A stretch of 11,503 nt of DNA from Megamonas hypermegale_A. Lineage in GTDB: Bacteria > Bacillota > Negativicutes > Selenomonadales > Selenomonadaceae. Position numbers and translations under genes: made by a program. Positions 1-5,399 of this stretch are shown in pieces. The notes under the pieces were generated by a model. It was not told the DNA's origin and searched no databases. It saw nothing but the letters and a program-made list of their open reading frames with translations. How positions within the stretch are numbered: the first letter of the stretch is position 1; every line of letters begins with the position of its first letter. The stretch is taken from NCBI RefSeq assembly GCF_030371585.1, contig NZ_JAUDCE010000058.1; one strand, written 5' to 3'.

Positions 1-5
1 GACGG

Positions 6-21
6 CAAAAGAAAAATGAAC
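6..21 (+). repeat. 16-base direct repeat, left copy
   Basis: The sequence CAAAAGAAAAATGAAC occurs here and again, identically and in the same orientation, at 504-519. The two copies bracket the hairpin-rich region. The right copy is the 3' arm and tail of a perfect hairpin (492-512). The left copy probably had a similar partner upstream of the window start, but that cannot be seen. Confidence 0.7.
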
Positions 22-211
22 CAAAAAGAAAACCTTTTTAACGTTTCGCTTACGCTGCACTGGGCAAGCCTTCGCGGCTCTCGTAAATTACAGGCGGTAC
101 AGCGGTTCGAAACGTTTGGAATTTGGCTCGTACCTTCTGTTTTTAGCAGAAACTAAATTTGAGCTGTTGACACGGTAATTGGCTAGTCGTGCTAAATTTT
201 TCATCCATGTT

Positions 212-343
212 AGAGATTTTCACGGTAGCTTTAGCTATTAAAAAGAAAAATATTTAGATATGGTTTTTGTTTAAATGTTTGAGCGTAAGCGAGTTTTTAA
301 ACGTTATATCTAAATATTTTTCTTTTTAAAGTGAAAATCTCTT
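212..343. repeat. Large imperfect palindrome with 24-bp perfect arms
   Basis: Two A/T-rich arms, 238-261 and 306-329, are perfect reverse complements over 24 bases. Outside them, AGAGATTTTCAC (212-223) pairs with GTGAAAATCTCT (331-342). The outer and inner stems are separated by a 14-base insert on the left, which contains TAGC/GCTA, and by one base on the right. Inside the main stem, GTTTAAA (269-275) pairs with TTTAAAC (296-302) around a GC-GTAA-GC tip. Transcribed, this would be a roughly 130-nt nested hairpin; as DNA it could be a cruciform. There is no coding sequence in it. It may be a non-autonomous mobile repeat or a dispersed intergenic element. Confidence 0.85.
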
Positions 344-375
344 ATGGACTACGAACCTAAGGCACTTTCTTTTTC

Positions 376-411
376 GGCAACTTTTCTTTGTGCCAGCAAA
401 GAAAAATTGCC
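376..411. repeat. Hairpin of the TTTTCTTTG/CAAAGAAAA type
   Basis: GGCAA (376-380) pairs with TTGCC (407-411), followed by one C/A mismatch. Then TTTTCTTTG (382-390) pairs with CAAAGAAAA (397-405) around the loop TGCCAG. The stem is thus 14 pairs with one mismatch. No U-tract follows, so it does not look like a terminator. Confidence 0.8.
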
Positions 412-474
412 CGGCGCAATATGAAAATAAACTAATAAATAAATCTCTTTATTTCATATTGCGCCGAACAGGCA
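408..474. repeat. Hairpin with 19-bp stem and one bulge
   Basis: The arm starting CGGCGCAATATGAAA at 412 and ending at 431 pairs with 448-466, with a single extra A on the left arm. The loop (432-447) is A/T-rich. TGCC at 408-411 could extend the stem with GGCA at 471-474, leaving four bases (467-470) bulged. The GC-rich base of the stem contrasts with its A/T-rich neighbours. The hairpin shares bases with the 376-411 hairpin, so the two may be alternative folds at their junction. Confidence 0.8.
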
Positions 475-491
475 TTTTCTTTAAACTCATC

Positions 492-512
492 TTTCTTTTG
501 CTCCAAAAGAAA
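492..512. repeat. Perfect 9-bp hairpin just upstream of the rpmE promoter
   Basis: TTTCTTTTG (492-500) and CAAAAGAAA (504-512) are perfect reverse complements around a 3-base loop (CTC). The right arm begins the second copy of the 16-base direct repeat. It lies about 20 bp upstream of the -35 box of the rpmE promoter, so it is outside the rpmE transcript. Confidence 0.75.
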
Positions 513-519
513 AATGAAC
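504..519 (+). repeat. 16-base direct repeat, right copy
   Basis: Identical to positions 6-21 (CAAAAGAAAAATGAAC). It overlaps the right arm of the 492-512 hairpin and marks the boundary between the repeat-rich region and the unique rpmE promoter region. Confidence 0.7.
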
Positions 520-531
520 GTAGATTATCTC

Positions 532-560
532 TTGCAAGTTTAGCGCCTGTGTGATATAAT
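532..560 (+). promoter_or_regulatory. Sigma-A type promoter for rpmE, extended -10
   Basis: The -35 box TTGCAA (532-537) and a perfect -10 box TATAAT (555-560) are 17 bp apart. TGA directly before the -10 gives an extended -10 motif. Transcription would start near 567, giving a leader of about 30 nt before the rpmE ATG at 596. No rpmE-specific operator (for example a Zur-like palindrome) is evident. Confidence 0.75.
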
Positions 561-595
561 CAATCAGTAAATGTCAGAGAAAGAGGTGCGATAGA

Positions 596-796
596 ATGAA
601 ACAAGGAATCCATCCTGATTATAAAGAAGCTACAGTTATCTGTGGTTGCGGCAATACTTTTAAAACTGGCTCTGTAAAAAGTGAATTACGTGTAGACGTT
701 TGCTCCAAATGTCATCCATTCTTCACTGGTCGTCAACGCGACATGGCAGCTGGTGGCCGTATTGAAAAATTCAACAAACGTTATGGCAAAAAATAA
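596..796 (+). CDS. rpmE: 50S ribosomal protein L31, zinc-binding type
   Basis: Ribosomal protein L31, which bridges the two subunits at the central protuberance of the 70S ribosome. The 66-residue length is normal. Residues 1-8 (MKQGIHPD) and the HPFFTG motif near 40-45 are family hallmarks. Four cysteines, C16 and C18 (CGC) plus C36 and C39 (CSKC), form the zinc site of the C+ type, as opposed to the zinc-free C- paralogue induced under zinc starvation. The ATG is preceded by an AGAGGTG ribosome binding site 7 nt upstream. The gene has its own promoter (532-560) and is followed by a hairpin terminator, so it is probably expressed largely alone. It uses codons typical of a highly expressed gene. 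Lying next to DUF1385 and prfA is the usual arrangement in Firmicutes. Confidence 0.97.
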   Translation: MKQGIHPDYKEATVICGCGNTFKTGSVKSELRVDVCSKCHPFFTGRQRDMAAGGRIEKFNKRYGKK

Positions 797-810
797 TATA
801 CCAATAAATG

Positions 811-840
811 GCAGAGCAGAAATGCTCTGCTTCATTTGTA
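811..840 (+). terminator. Intrinsic terminator after rpmE
   Basis: GCAGAGCA (811-818) and TGCTCTGC (823-830) form a perfect 8-bp stem with a GAAA tetraloop. The tail that follows is T-rich but interrupted (TTCATTTGTATTT), so termination may be partial, allowing some transcription into yqhQ. Confidence 0.75.
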
Positions 841-888
841 TTTAAATAGATTTTGATTATGGAAAGATAAATAAGGCAGGTGCTGTTT

Positions 889-1821
889 ATGTCTGAAAAA
901 TTAATGGTAGGCGGTCAGGCTGTAATTGAAGGCGTAATGATGCGTGGTCCGAAGAAAGTGGCGACGGCGGTTCGTGAGCCTTCGGGGAAAATCACTGTAG
1001 ATGTAAAACCTGTAAATTCACTGGCGGATAAATATCCTATTTTCAAAAAGCCGTTTTTCCGCGGCATACTGTCTTTGGGCGAGTCGCTTGTAATGGGGCT
1101 CAAATCGCTCACCTACTCGGCGCAGATGGCGGGCGAGGAGGAAGCGGACAAGCTTACGAATAAAGATATAGCGATAACGATGGCTTTTTCCCTGCTGGCG
1201 GCGGTGGTGCTGTTTATCGTGATACCGACGGCGGCGGTGAATTTCGTTCCGACGGATGACCATGTAATCATGAACCTTTGGGAAGGTTTTGTGCGCATGG
1301 CTGTGTTTTTTATCTATATTTACGCCATATCGCGTGTGAAGGACATTCAAAGAGTGTTTCAGTATCATGGAGCGGAGCATAAAACTATTCATGCCTATGA
1401 AGCCGGTGTGGAACTTGTGCCGGAAAATGTGCAGAAGTTTTCGCGTCTTCATCCGCGCTGCGGTACGTCGTTTCTTTTGATTGTCATGGTGGTGAGTATT
1501 TTCGTATTCGCTTTTCTCGGCTGGCCTTCCCTGTGGGAACGCATTTTGTCGCGTGTGCTGCTTTTGCCGGTGGTAGCGGGAATTTCCTATGAGTTTATCC
1601 GTTTTGCCGGCCGTTCCAAAAATAAAATCGTGCATATGTTTTCACTGCCGGGAATGTGGCTGCAGTATCTGACGACGCGCGAGCCGGACGATTCCATGAT
1701 TGAAGTTGCCGTAAAATCGCTGAAAGCGGCGATTGAACTGGAAGAAGTCAAGGAAACGGAAACGAAAGCGGAGGCAAAACCGTCCGTAGCGAATGAATTG
1801 AAAGTAAATGCTACTATTTAA
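889..1821 (+). CDS. yqhQ: DUF1385 (YqhQ-type) membrane protein
   Basis: A 310-residue integral membrane protein of the DUF1385/YqhQ family, widespread in Firmicutes; its molecular function is not established. Family signatures are GGQAVIEGVMMRG (residues 8-20), YHGAEHKTI (159-167) and HPRCGTSF (188-195). The conserved histidines, glutamates and cysteine in these motifs look like metal or catalytic ligands, but that is inference. Hydrophobic segments lie at about 94-120, 134-150, 194-212 and 221-240. The C-terminal 30 residues are charged (Glu/Lys-rich) and probably cytoplasmic. I chose the ATG at 889 because AGG sequences at 874-880 sit at good spacing and the family starts just before GGQAV. 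A GTG at 880, three codons upstream, overlaps that ribosome binding site. The gene lies between two terminators, with rpmE before it and prfA after it, a conserved neighbourhood. Confidence 0.9.
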   Translation: MSEKLMVGGQAVIEGVMMRGPKKVATAVREPSGKITVDVKPVNSLADKYPIFKKPFFRGILSLGESLVMGLKSLTYSAQMAGEEEADKLTNKDIAITMAFSLLAAVVLFIVIPTAAVNFVPTDDHVIMNLWEGFVRMAVFFIYIYAISRVKDIQRVFQYHGAEHKTIHAYEAGVELVPENVQKFSRLHPRCGTSFLLIVMVVSIFVFAFLGWPSLWERILSRVLLLPVVAGISYEFIRFAGRSKNKIVHMFSLPGMWLQYLTTREPDDSMIEVAVKSLKAAIELEEVKETETKAEAKPSVANELKVNATI

Positions 1822-1833
1822 TTAAATAGAGTT

Positions 1834-1869
1834 AAAGAGGATTGGTTTTTGATAAATCAATCCTTTTTT
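1834..1869 (+). terminator. Intrinsic terminator between yqhQ and prfA
   Basis: An 11-bp stem (1838-1848 with 1854-1864, one G-U pair) encloses the 5-base loop TTGAT and runs into TTTTTT. A-U pairs can extend the stem outwards. It ends only about 27 nt before the prfA start, and I see no promoter in that gap. Confidence 0.85.
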
Positions 1870-1895
1870 GTGAAAAAAGATAAGGGGAGATAATT

Positions 1896-2963
1896 TTGCT
1901 GGATAAATTACAGGCCGTTGAGGATAAATATCTGGAGCTGGAGTCTTTAATCAGCGACCCAGATATTATCTCGGATATGGCGAAATGGCAGAAATACAAT
2001 CAGGAACATGCCGCGCTTACGGAAATTGTGGAAAAATTCCGCGAGTACAAGAAAATCTGCGCGACGATTGACGAAGATAAAGCGATGTTTGAAGAAGACA
2101 TCGACAGCGATATGCGTCATATGCTGGAAGATGAAGTGAAGGAACTGTCGGCACGCAAAGAGGAACTGGAAAATGAATTCCCGATTTTGCTGCTGCCGAA
2201 AGACCCGAATGACAGTAAAAACGTCATCATGGAAATCCGCGGCGGTGTCGGCGGAGAAGAAGCGGCGCTGTTTGCCGGCGATTTGTTCCGTATGTATTCG
2301 CGCTATGCGGAAATGCAGGGCTGGAAAGTGGAAATGCTCGATTCCAATCCGACGGGGCTGGGCGGTTTCAAGGAAGTTTCCTTCTGCGTAAACGGCTACG
2401 GCGCATACAGCAAACTGAAATACGAAAGCGGTACACACCGCGTGCAGCGTGTGCCGCAGACGGAGTCGTCGGGGCGCGTGCATACGTCGGCTGTTACGGT
2501 GGCGGTACTGCCGGAAGCGGAGGAAGTGGAAGTCGATATCAAGCCGAATGATTTGCGCATTGATACGTATTGCGCCAGCGGTGCAGGCGGTCAGTACGTA
2601 AACAGGACGGAAACGGCGGTACGCATCACGCATTTGCCGACGGGTATCGTCGTGCAGTGCCAGGACGAAAAATCGCAGCTGAAAAACAAGGAAAAAGCTA
2701 TGCGCGTACTGCGAGCTAAAGTGCAGGAACAGGCGCAAGCGGCGCAGGATAATGAAATTGCCGCTGACCGCAAAAATCAGGTGGGCTCCGGCGACAGAAG
2801 CGAACGTATCCGCACGTATAATTTCCCGCAGGGACGCGTGACCGACCATCGCATCGGGCTTACGCTGCACAAACTCGATTTTGTGCTGAACGGTGAAATT
2901 GACGAGATTATAAATGCTCTGATTACGGCGGACCAGACGGAAAGATTGAAACAGGTAAGATAA
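1896..2963 (+). CDS. prfA: Peptide chain release factor 1
   Basis: Class I release factor RF1 recognises UAA and UAG in the ribosomal A site and triggers peptidyl-tRNA hydrolysis. At 355 residues it has the normal length. The tripeptide anticodon element is P187-Q188-T189 within the RVPQTES stretch, which fits RF1 (PxT) and not RF2 (SPF). The catalytic GGQ is at 231-233 (GAGGQYVNRT), and its Gln is the target of the methylase encoded next door. The N-terminal about 100 residues are helical and highly charged, as expected for domain 1. The start is TTG, chosen because AAGGGGAG at 1883-1889 is correctly spaced and the protein begins in line with the family (MLDKLQAVEDKY). A terminator lies just upstream and no promoter is evident, so expression may depend on read-through. 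The stop is one base before prmC. Confidence 0.97.
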   Translation: MLDKLQAVEDKYLELESLISDPDIISDMAKWQKYNQEHAALTEIVEKFREYKKICATIDEDKAMFEEDIDSDMRHMLEDEVKELSARKEELENEFPILLLPKDPNDSKNVIMEIRGGVGGEEAALFAGDLFRMYSRYAEMQGWKVEMLDSNPTGLGGFKEVSFCVNGYGAYSKLKYESGTHRVQRVPQTESSGRVHTSAVTVAVLPEAEEVEVDIKPNDLRIDTYCASGAGGQYVNRTETAVRITHLPTGIVVQCQDEKSQLKNKEKAMRVLRAKVQEQAQAAQDNEIAADRKNQVGSGDRSERIRTYNFPQGRVTDHRIGLTLHKLDFVLNGEIDEIINALITADQTERLKQVR

Positions 2964-2964
2964 T

Positions 2965-3837
2965 ATGGAAAAGAAGGATGTTTGGACGATAAGTTCGCTG
3001 CTCAACTGGACGGTGAACTATTTTAAAAGCAAAAACATAGAGTCCGCCCGTCTTGATGCCGAAGTGCTTCTGTCTCACATATTGGGACAGGAGCGCATTT
3101 ATTTATACGTGCATTTTGATGAGCCGATGGAAAAAGCGGAGCTCAGTAAATTCAGAGAATACGTAAAAAAAAGAGCGCAGCATATGCCGGTGGCGTACAT
3201 TATCGGCGAGAAGGAGTTTATGGGGCTGCCGTTCAAGGTTACGCCGGATACGCTCATTCCGCGTCCCGATACGGAAATTCTCGTGGAAAATGTTTTAGCC
3301 AATGCGGATAATCAGGGAGCTGTGAAAATCGCCGATATCGGTACAGGCAGCGGTGCGATTATCCTGTCGCTGCTTGCCAATCTGCCGAAGGCGCAGGGAA
3401 AAACGGTGGATATCGCAGCTAAGGCGGTGGAAGTCGCCAAAGAAAATGCTCAGTCCTTGCAGGTAGCGGACAGATGCGAGTTTTTCGTCGGTGATTTATT
3501 CGCTCCGTTTGCCGAAAGCGGCGATAAATTTGATATCATCGTTTCCAATCCGCCGTATATTCCGCAGGCGGATATCGCTACGCTGGAGGCGGATGTGAGA
3601 GCGTATGAGCCGGTCAGCGCATTAACGGACGGCGGCGACGGGCTCAGTTATTACCGCCGCTTGCTCAGTGAAGGAAAGAGATATATAAAGGAAAACGGTT
3701 TTATAGCTTTAGAAATCGGCATTTATCAGGCGCAGGCCGTAAAGCAGATTGCGCTTGATAACGGTTGGCAGAATATTAAAATAGTCAAGGATTATGCCGG
3801 AATAGACAGGGTGGTATTGGCATGGAATGTGAACTGA
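2965..3837 (+). CDS. prmC: Release factor glutamine N5-methyltransferase
   Basis: PrmC (HemK) methylates the glutamine of the GGQ motif in RF1 and RF2 using S-adenosylmethionine, which increases termination efficiency. The 290-residue protein has an N-terminal helical release-factor-binding domain (about 1-85). The methyltransferase domain carries IPRPDTE (98-104), the SAM-binding ADIGTGSG (123-130), VDI (148-150) as the acidic ribose-contact strand, and the catalytic NPPY at 195-198. The NPPY motif is diagnostic for N-methylation of planar amides and amines. The gene begins one base after prfA ends and overlaps ywlC by 16 bp, so translation is probably coupled across all three. Its ribosome binding site (AGGTAAG) is modest, which also fits coupling. 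Enzyme and substrate being adjacent supports the assignment. Confidence 0.95.
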   Translation: MEKKDVWTISSLLNWTVNYFKSKNIESARLDAEVLLSHILGQERIYLYVHFDEPMEKAELSKFREYVKKRAQHMPVAYIIGEKEFMGLPFKVTPDTLIPRPDTEILVENVLANADNQGAVKIADIGTGSGAIILSLLANLPKAQGKTVDIAAKAVEVAKENAQSLQVADRCEFFVGDLFAPFAESGDKFDIIVSNPPYIPQADIATLEADVRAYEPVSALTDGGDGLSYYRRLLSEGKRYIKENGFIALEIGIYQAQAVKQIALDNGWQNIKIVKDYAGIDRVVLAWNVN

Positions 3838-4862
3838 TAAAAATAAATTCGATAAAGGATGAGGCGCTGAAAAAAGCGGCGCAGTGTATAAAAAACGGCG
3901 GGCTGGTGGCTTTTCCGACGGAAACGGTGTACGGGCTCGGCGGCGACGGCTTAAACAGTGAAGCGGCGGCGAAAATATACGCGGCGAAGGGCAGACCGTC
4001 GGACAATCCGCTGATACTGCATATAAACGACCAGAAAATGCTGCACAGGATAGTCAAAGACGTGAATGCGGCGGCGAAAAAGATAATGACGGCATTTTGT
4101 CCCGGTCCGGTAACGCTTATTCTGCCGAAGTCCGATATTGTGCCGCGTTCCGTTACGGGCGGGCTCGATACGGTGGCGGTGCGTATGCCGGATAATGATA
4201 TTGTACGTGAGCTGATAAGACTGGCGAATACGCCGATTGCAGGGCCGAGCGCCAATATCTCCGGCCGGCCGAGCCCGACGACGGCGCAGGCAGTCTATCA
4301 TGATTTGCACGACCGCATTGATATGATACTGGACGGCGGCGCGTGCCGCTTCGGTGTGGAATCGACGATTGTGGACTGCACGGAGGATGTGCCGGTGATT
4401 TTGCGCCCCGGCGCCGTTACGAAGGAAATGCTGGAGGAATTATTTCCGATAGTGAAAATAGACGGAGCCGTTGTCGGCGAAAATGTGGTGCCGAAAGCGC
4501 CGGGCATGAAATACAAGCATTATGCGCCGCAAGCCGATATGATTTTATTTGAAGGAAATCCGGCAAAAATGGCGTCAGCCATGCGCGCTAAAATAAAAGA
4601 GTATGAAAAAATAGGGAAAAAAGTCGGTATCATCGCCAGCCGTGAAGTAGCAGAAAAATTACAGCATGAGAATACGGCGGTATATGGCAGTCAGGGCGAT
4701 TTGCCGACGATTGCGGCGGAAATATATGAATGTCTGCGTTTTTTCGATGATAAAAACGTGGATATAATTTTAGCGGAAGGAACTGCTGGCAGCGGTATCG
4801 GTCTTGCCATCATGAACAGACTGCACAAGGCGAGCGGCTTTAATAGCATATTCATTGATTAA
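3822..4862 (+). CDS. ywlC: L-threonylcarbamoyladenylate synthase, Sua5 type
   Basis: Makes threonylcarbamoyl-AMP from threonine, bicarbonate and ATP, the first step of N6-threonylcarbamoyladenosine (t6A) formation at position 37 of ANN-decoding tRNAs. The YrdC domain (about 10-200) has FPTETVYGLG (31-40), KGRPSDNPL (56-64), CPGPVTL (93-99), GPSANISG (141-148) and ESTIVD (180-185). K56, R58, S143 and N145 correspond to the family's nucleotide-binding signature. A linker with APGMKYKHYAP (226-236) leads to a C-terminal Sua5 domain (about 238-346). This makes it the long Sua5 form, like Bacillus YwlC, and not the short TsaC. The ATG at 3822 lies inside prmC and has AGGGTGG at 3808-3814 as ribosome binding site. 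The partner genes tsaB, tsaD and tsaE are not in the window. Confidence 0.95.
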   Translation: MECELIKINSIKDEALKKAAQCIKNGGLVAFPTETVYGLGGDGLNSEAAAKIYAAKGRPSDNPLILHINDQKMLHRIVKDVNAAAKKIMTAFCPGPVTLILPKSDIVPRSVTGGLDTVAVRMPDNDIVRELIRLANTPIAGPSANISGRPSPTTAQAVYHDLHDRIDMILDGGACRFGVESTIVDCTEDVPVILRPGAVTKEMLEELFPIVKIDGAVVGENVVPKAPGMKYKHYAPQADMILFEGNPAKMASAMRAKIKEYEKIGKKVGIIASREVAEKLQHENTAVYGSQGDLPTIAAEIYECLRFFDDKNVDIILAEGTAGSGIGLAIMNRLHKASGFNSIFID

Positions 4863-4870
4863 TTTATAGG

Positions 4871-4898
4871 TTGCCTTATATTCATAGTATGATAAAAT
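4871..4898 (+). promoter_or_regulatory. Probable promoter for the rpiB-glyA-upp-comEB block
   Basis: TTGCCT (4871-4876) and TAAAAT (4893-4898) are 16 bp apart. TGA immediately before the -10 gives an extended -10. The site lies in the 70-bp gap between ywlC and rpiB, and the predicted start near 4905 leaves a leader of about 28 nt. The boxes are imperfect, so this is a moderate call. No terminator is seen after ywlC, so read-through from prfA-prmC-ywlC is also likely. Confidence 0.55.
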
Positions 4899-4932
4899 AA
4901 TTATAAGATTATAGATTAAGGAGGCCTTTAAT

Positions 4933-5379
4933 ATGAAATTAGTTATTGGCAGCGACCACGGCGCAGTGGATTTAAAAGAAGAAGTGAAAGAATTACTGAA
5001 AGCGGAATTTCCAGAAGTGGAAGTTGAAGACAAAGGCACTTTCGGCAAAGAAGCAATAGATTATCCGGACGTAGCGGAAAAAGTATGCACGCCAGTAGCA
5101 AACGGCGAAGCTGACCGCGGTATCGTTCTGTGCGGTACAGGTATCGGTATTTCCATTGCGGCTAATAAAATAAAAGGCATCAGAGCGGCACTGTGCCATG
5201 AAACGTATACGGCGAAAATGTCCCGCCAGCATAACAATGCCAACATCCTGGCAATGGGCGGACGCACGACCGGCCCGGAAATAGCCAAAGAAATCGTCAG
5301 AACATGGATGACGACGGAATTTGAAGGCGGACGTCATGAACGCCGCGTGAATAAAATTATGGCACTGGAACAAAAATAA
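4933..5379 (+). CDS. rpiB: Ribose-5-phosphate isomerase B
   Basis: Interconverts ribulose 5-phosphate and ribose 5-phosphate in the pentose phosphate pathway, supplying ribose for PRPP and nucleotides. The 148-residue protein matches the RpiB/LacAB fold. It has IGSDHG near the N-terminus (5-10), DYPDVAEKV (43-51), the catalytic cysteine C67 in LCGTGIGISIAANK, and H100 in SRQHNNAN, corresponding to the active-site His of E. coli RpiB. The phosphate-binding arginines lie in the C-terminal GGRHERR. The related galactose-6-phosphate isomerase subunits LacA/LacB are unlikely, because the gene is single and sits in a nucleotide-precursor neighbourhood. A strong AAGGAGG site (4918-4924) precedes the ATG by 8 nt. 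glyA follows after 20 bp. Confidence 0.95.
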   Translation: MKLVIGSDHGAVDLKEEVKELLKAEFPEVEVEDKGTFGKEAIDYPDVAEKVCTPVANGEADRGIVLCGTGIGISIAANKIKGIRAALCHETYTAKMSRQHNNANILAMGGRTTGPEIAKEIVRTWMTTEFEGGRHERRVNKIMALEQK

Positions 5380-5399
5380 GCTTTCTTGGAGGAAATACC

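Larger units (their letters stand above)
1..540. other. Hairpin-rich non-coding region upstream of rpmE
   Basis: I find no gene in this stretch. All frames are short, and none has a ribosome binding site with a recognisable product. The DNA is dominated by inverted repeats built from runs such as TTTTCTTTG/CAAAGAAAA and TTTCTTTTG/CAAAAGAAA, plus the 16-base direct repeat at 6-21 and 504-519. A module reading AACGTTT followed by TCGCTTACGCT appears at 40-56. It recurs on the opposite strand at 282-305, where a few extra bases separate the two halves. The make-up resembles dispersed intergenic palindromic repeats (REP- or MITE-like) rather than a decayed gene. That interpretation is inferred from structure alone. 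Confidence 0.7.

Noticed and set aside
96..134. tRNA-like GGTTCGAAAC at 104-113, as in a T-arm
   Set aside because: The bases either side do not pair as a T-stem, and no acceptor stem, D-arm or anticodon arm can be built around it.
167..198. TTGACA at 167-172 as a possible promoter
   Set aside because: At 17-18 bp downstream the hexamers are TGCTAA or GCTAAA, poor -10 boxes. Better ones need a 20-bp spacer, and no gene follows before the large palindrome.
143..208. Minus-strand 21-codon frame starting MDEKFSTT in the repeat region
   Set aside because: It has no ribosome binding site, the peptide is very short and matches nothing I recognise, and it lies in DNA dominated by repeats.
1..540. 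CRISPR array or tandem repeat array
   Set aside because: The repeats are inverted hairpin arms or a single 16-base pair of copies. There are no regularly spaced direct repeats with unique spacers, and no cas genes.
1947..3005. Long (352-codon) open frame on the minus strand opposite prfA
   Set aside because: It is a shadow of prfA codon usage: rich in Arg, His and Phe, with no family motif and no ribosome binding site, fully covering a clearly real gene.
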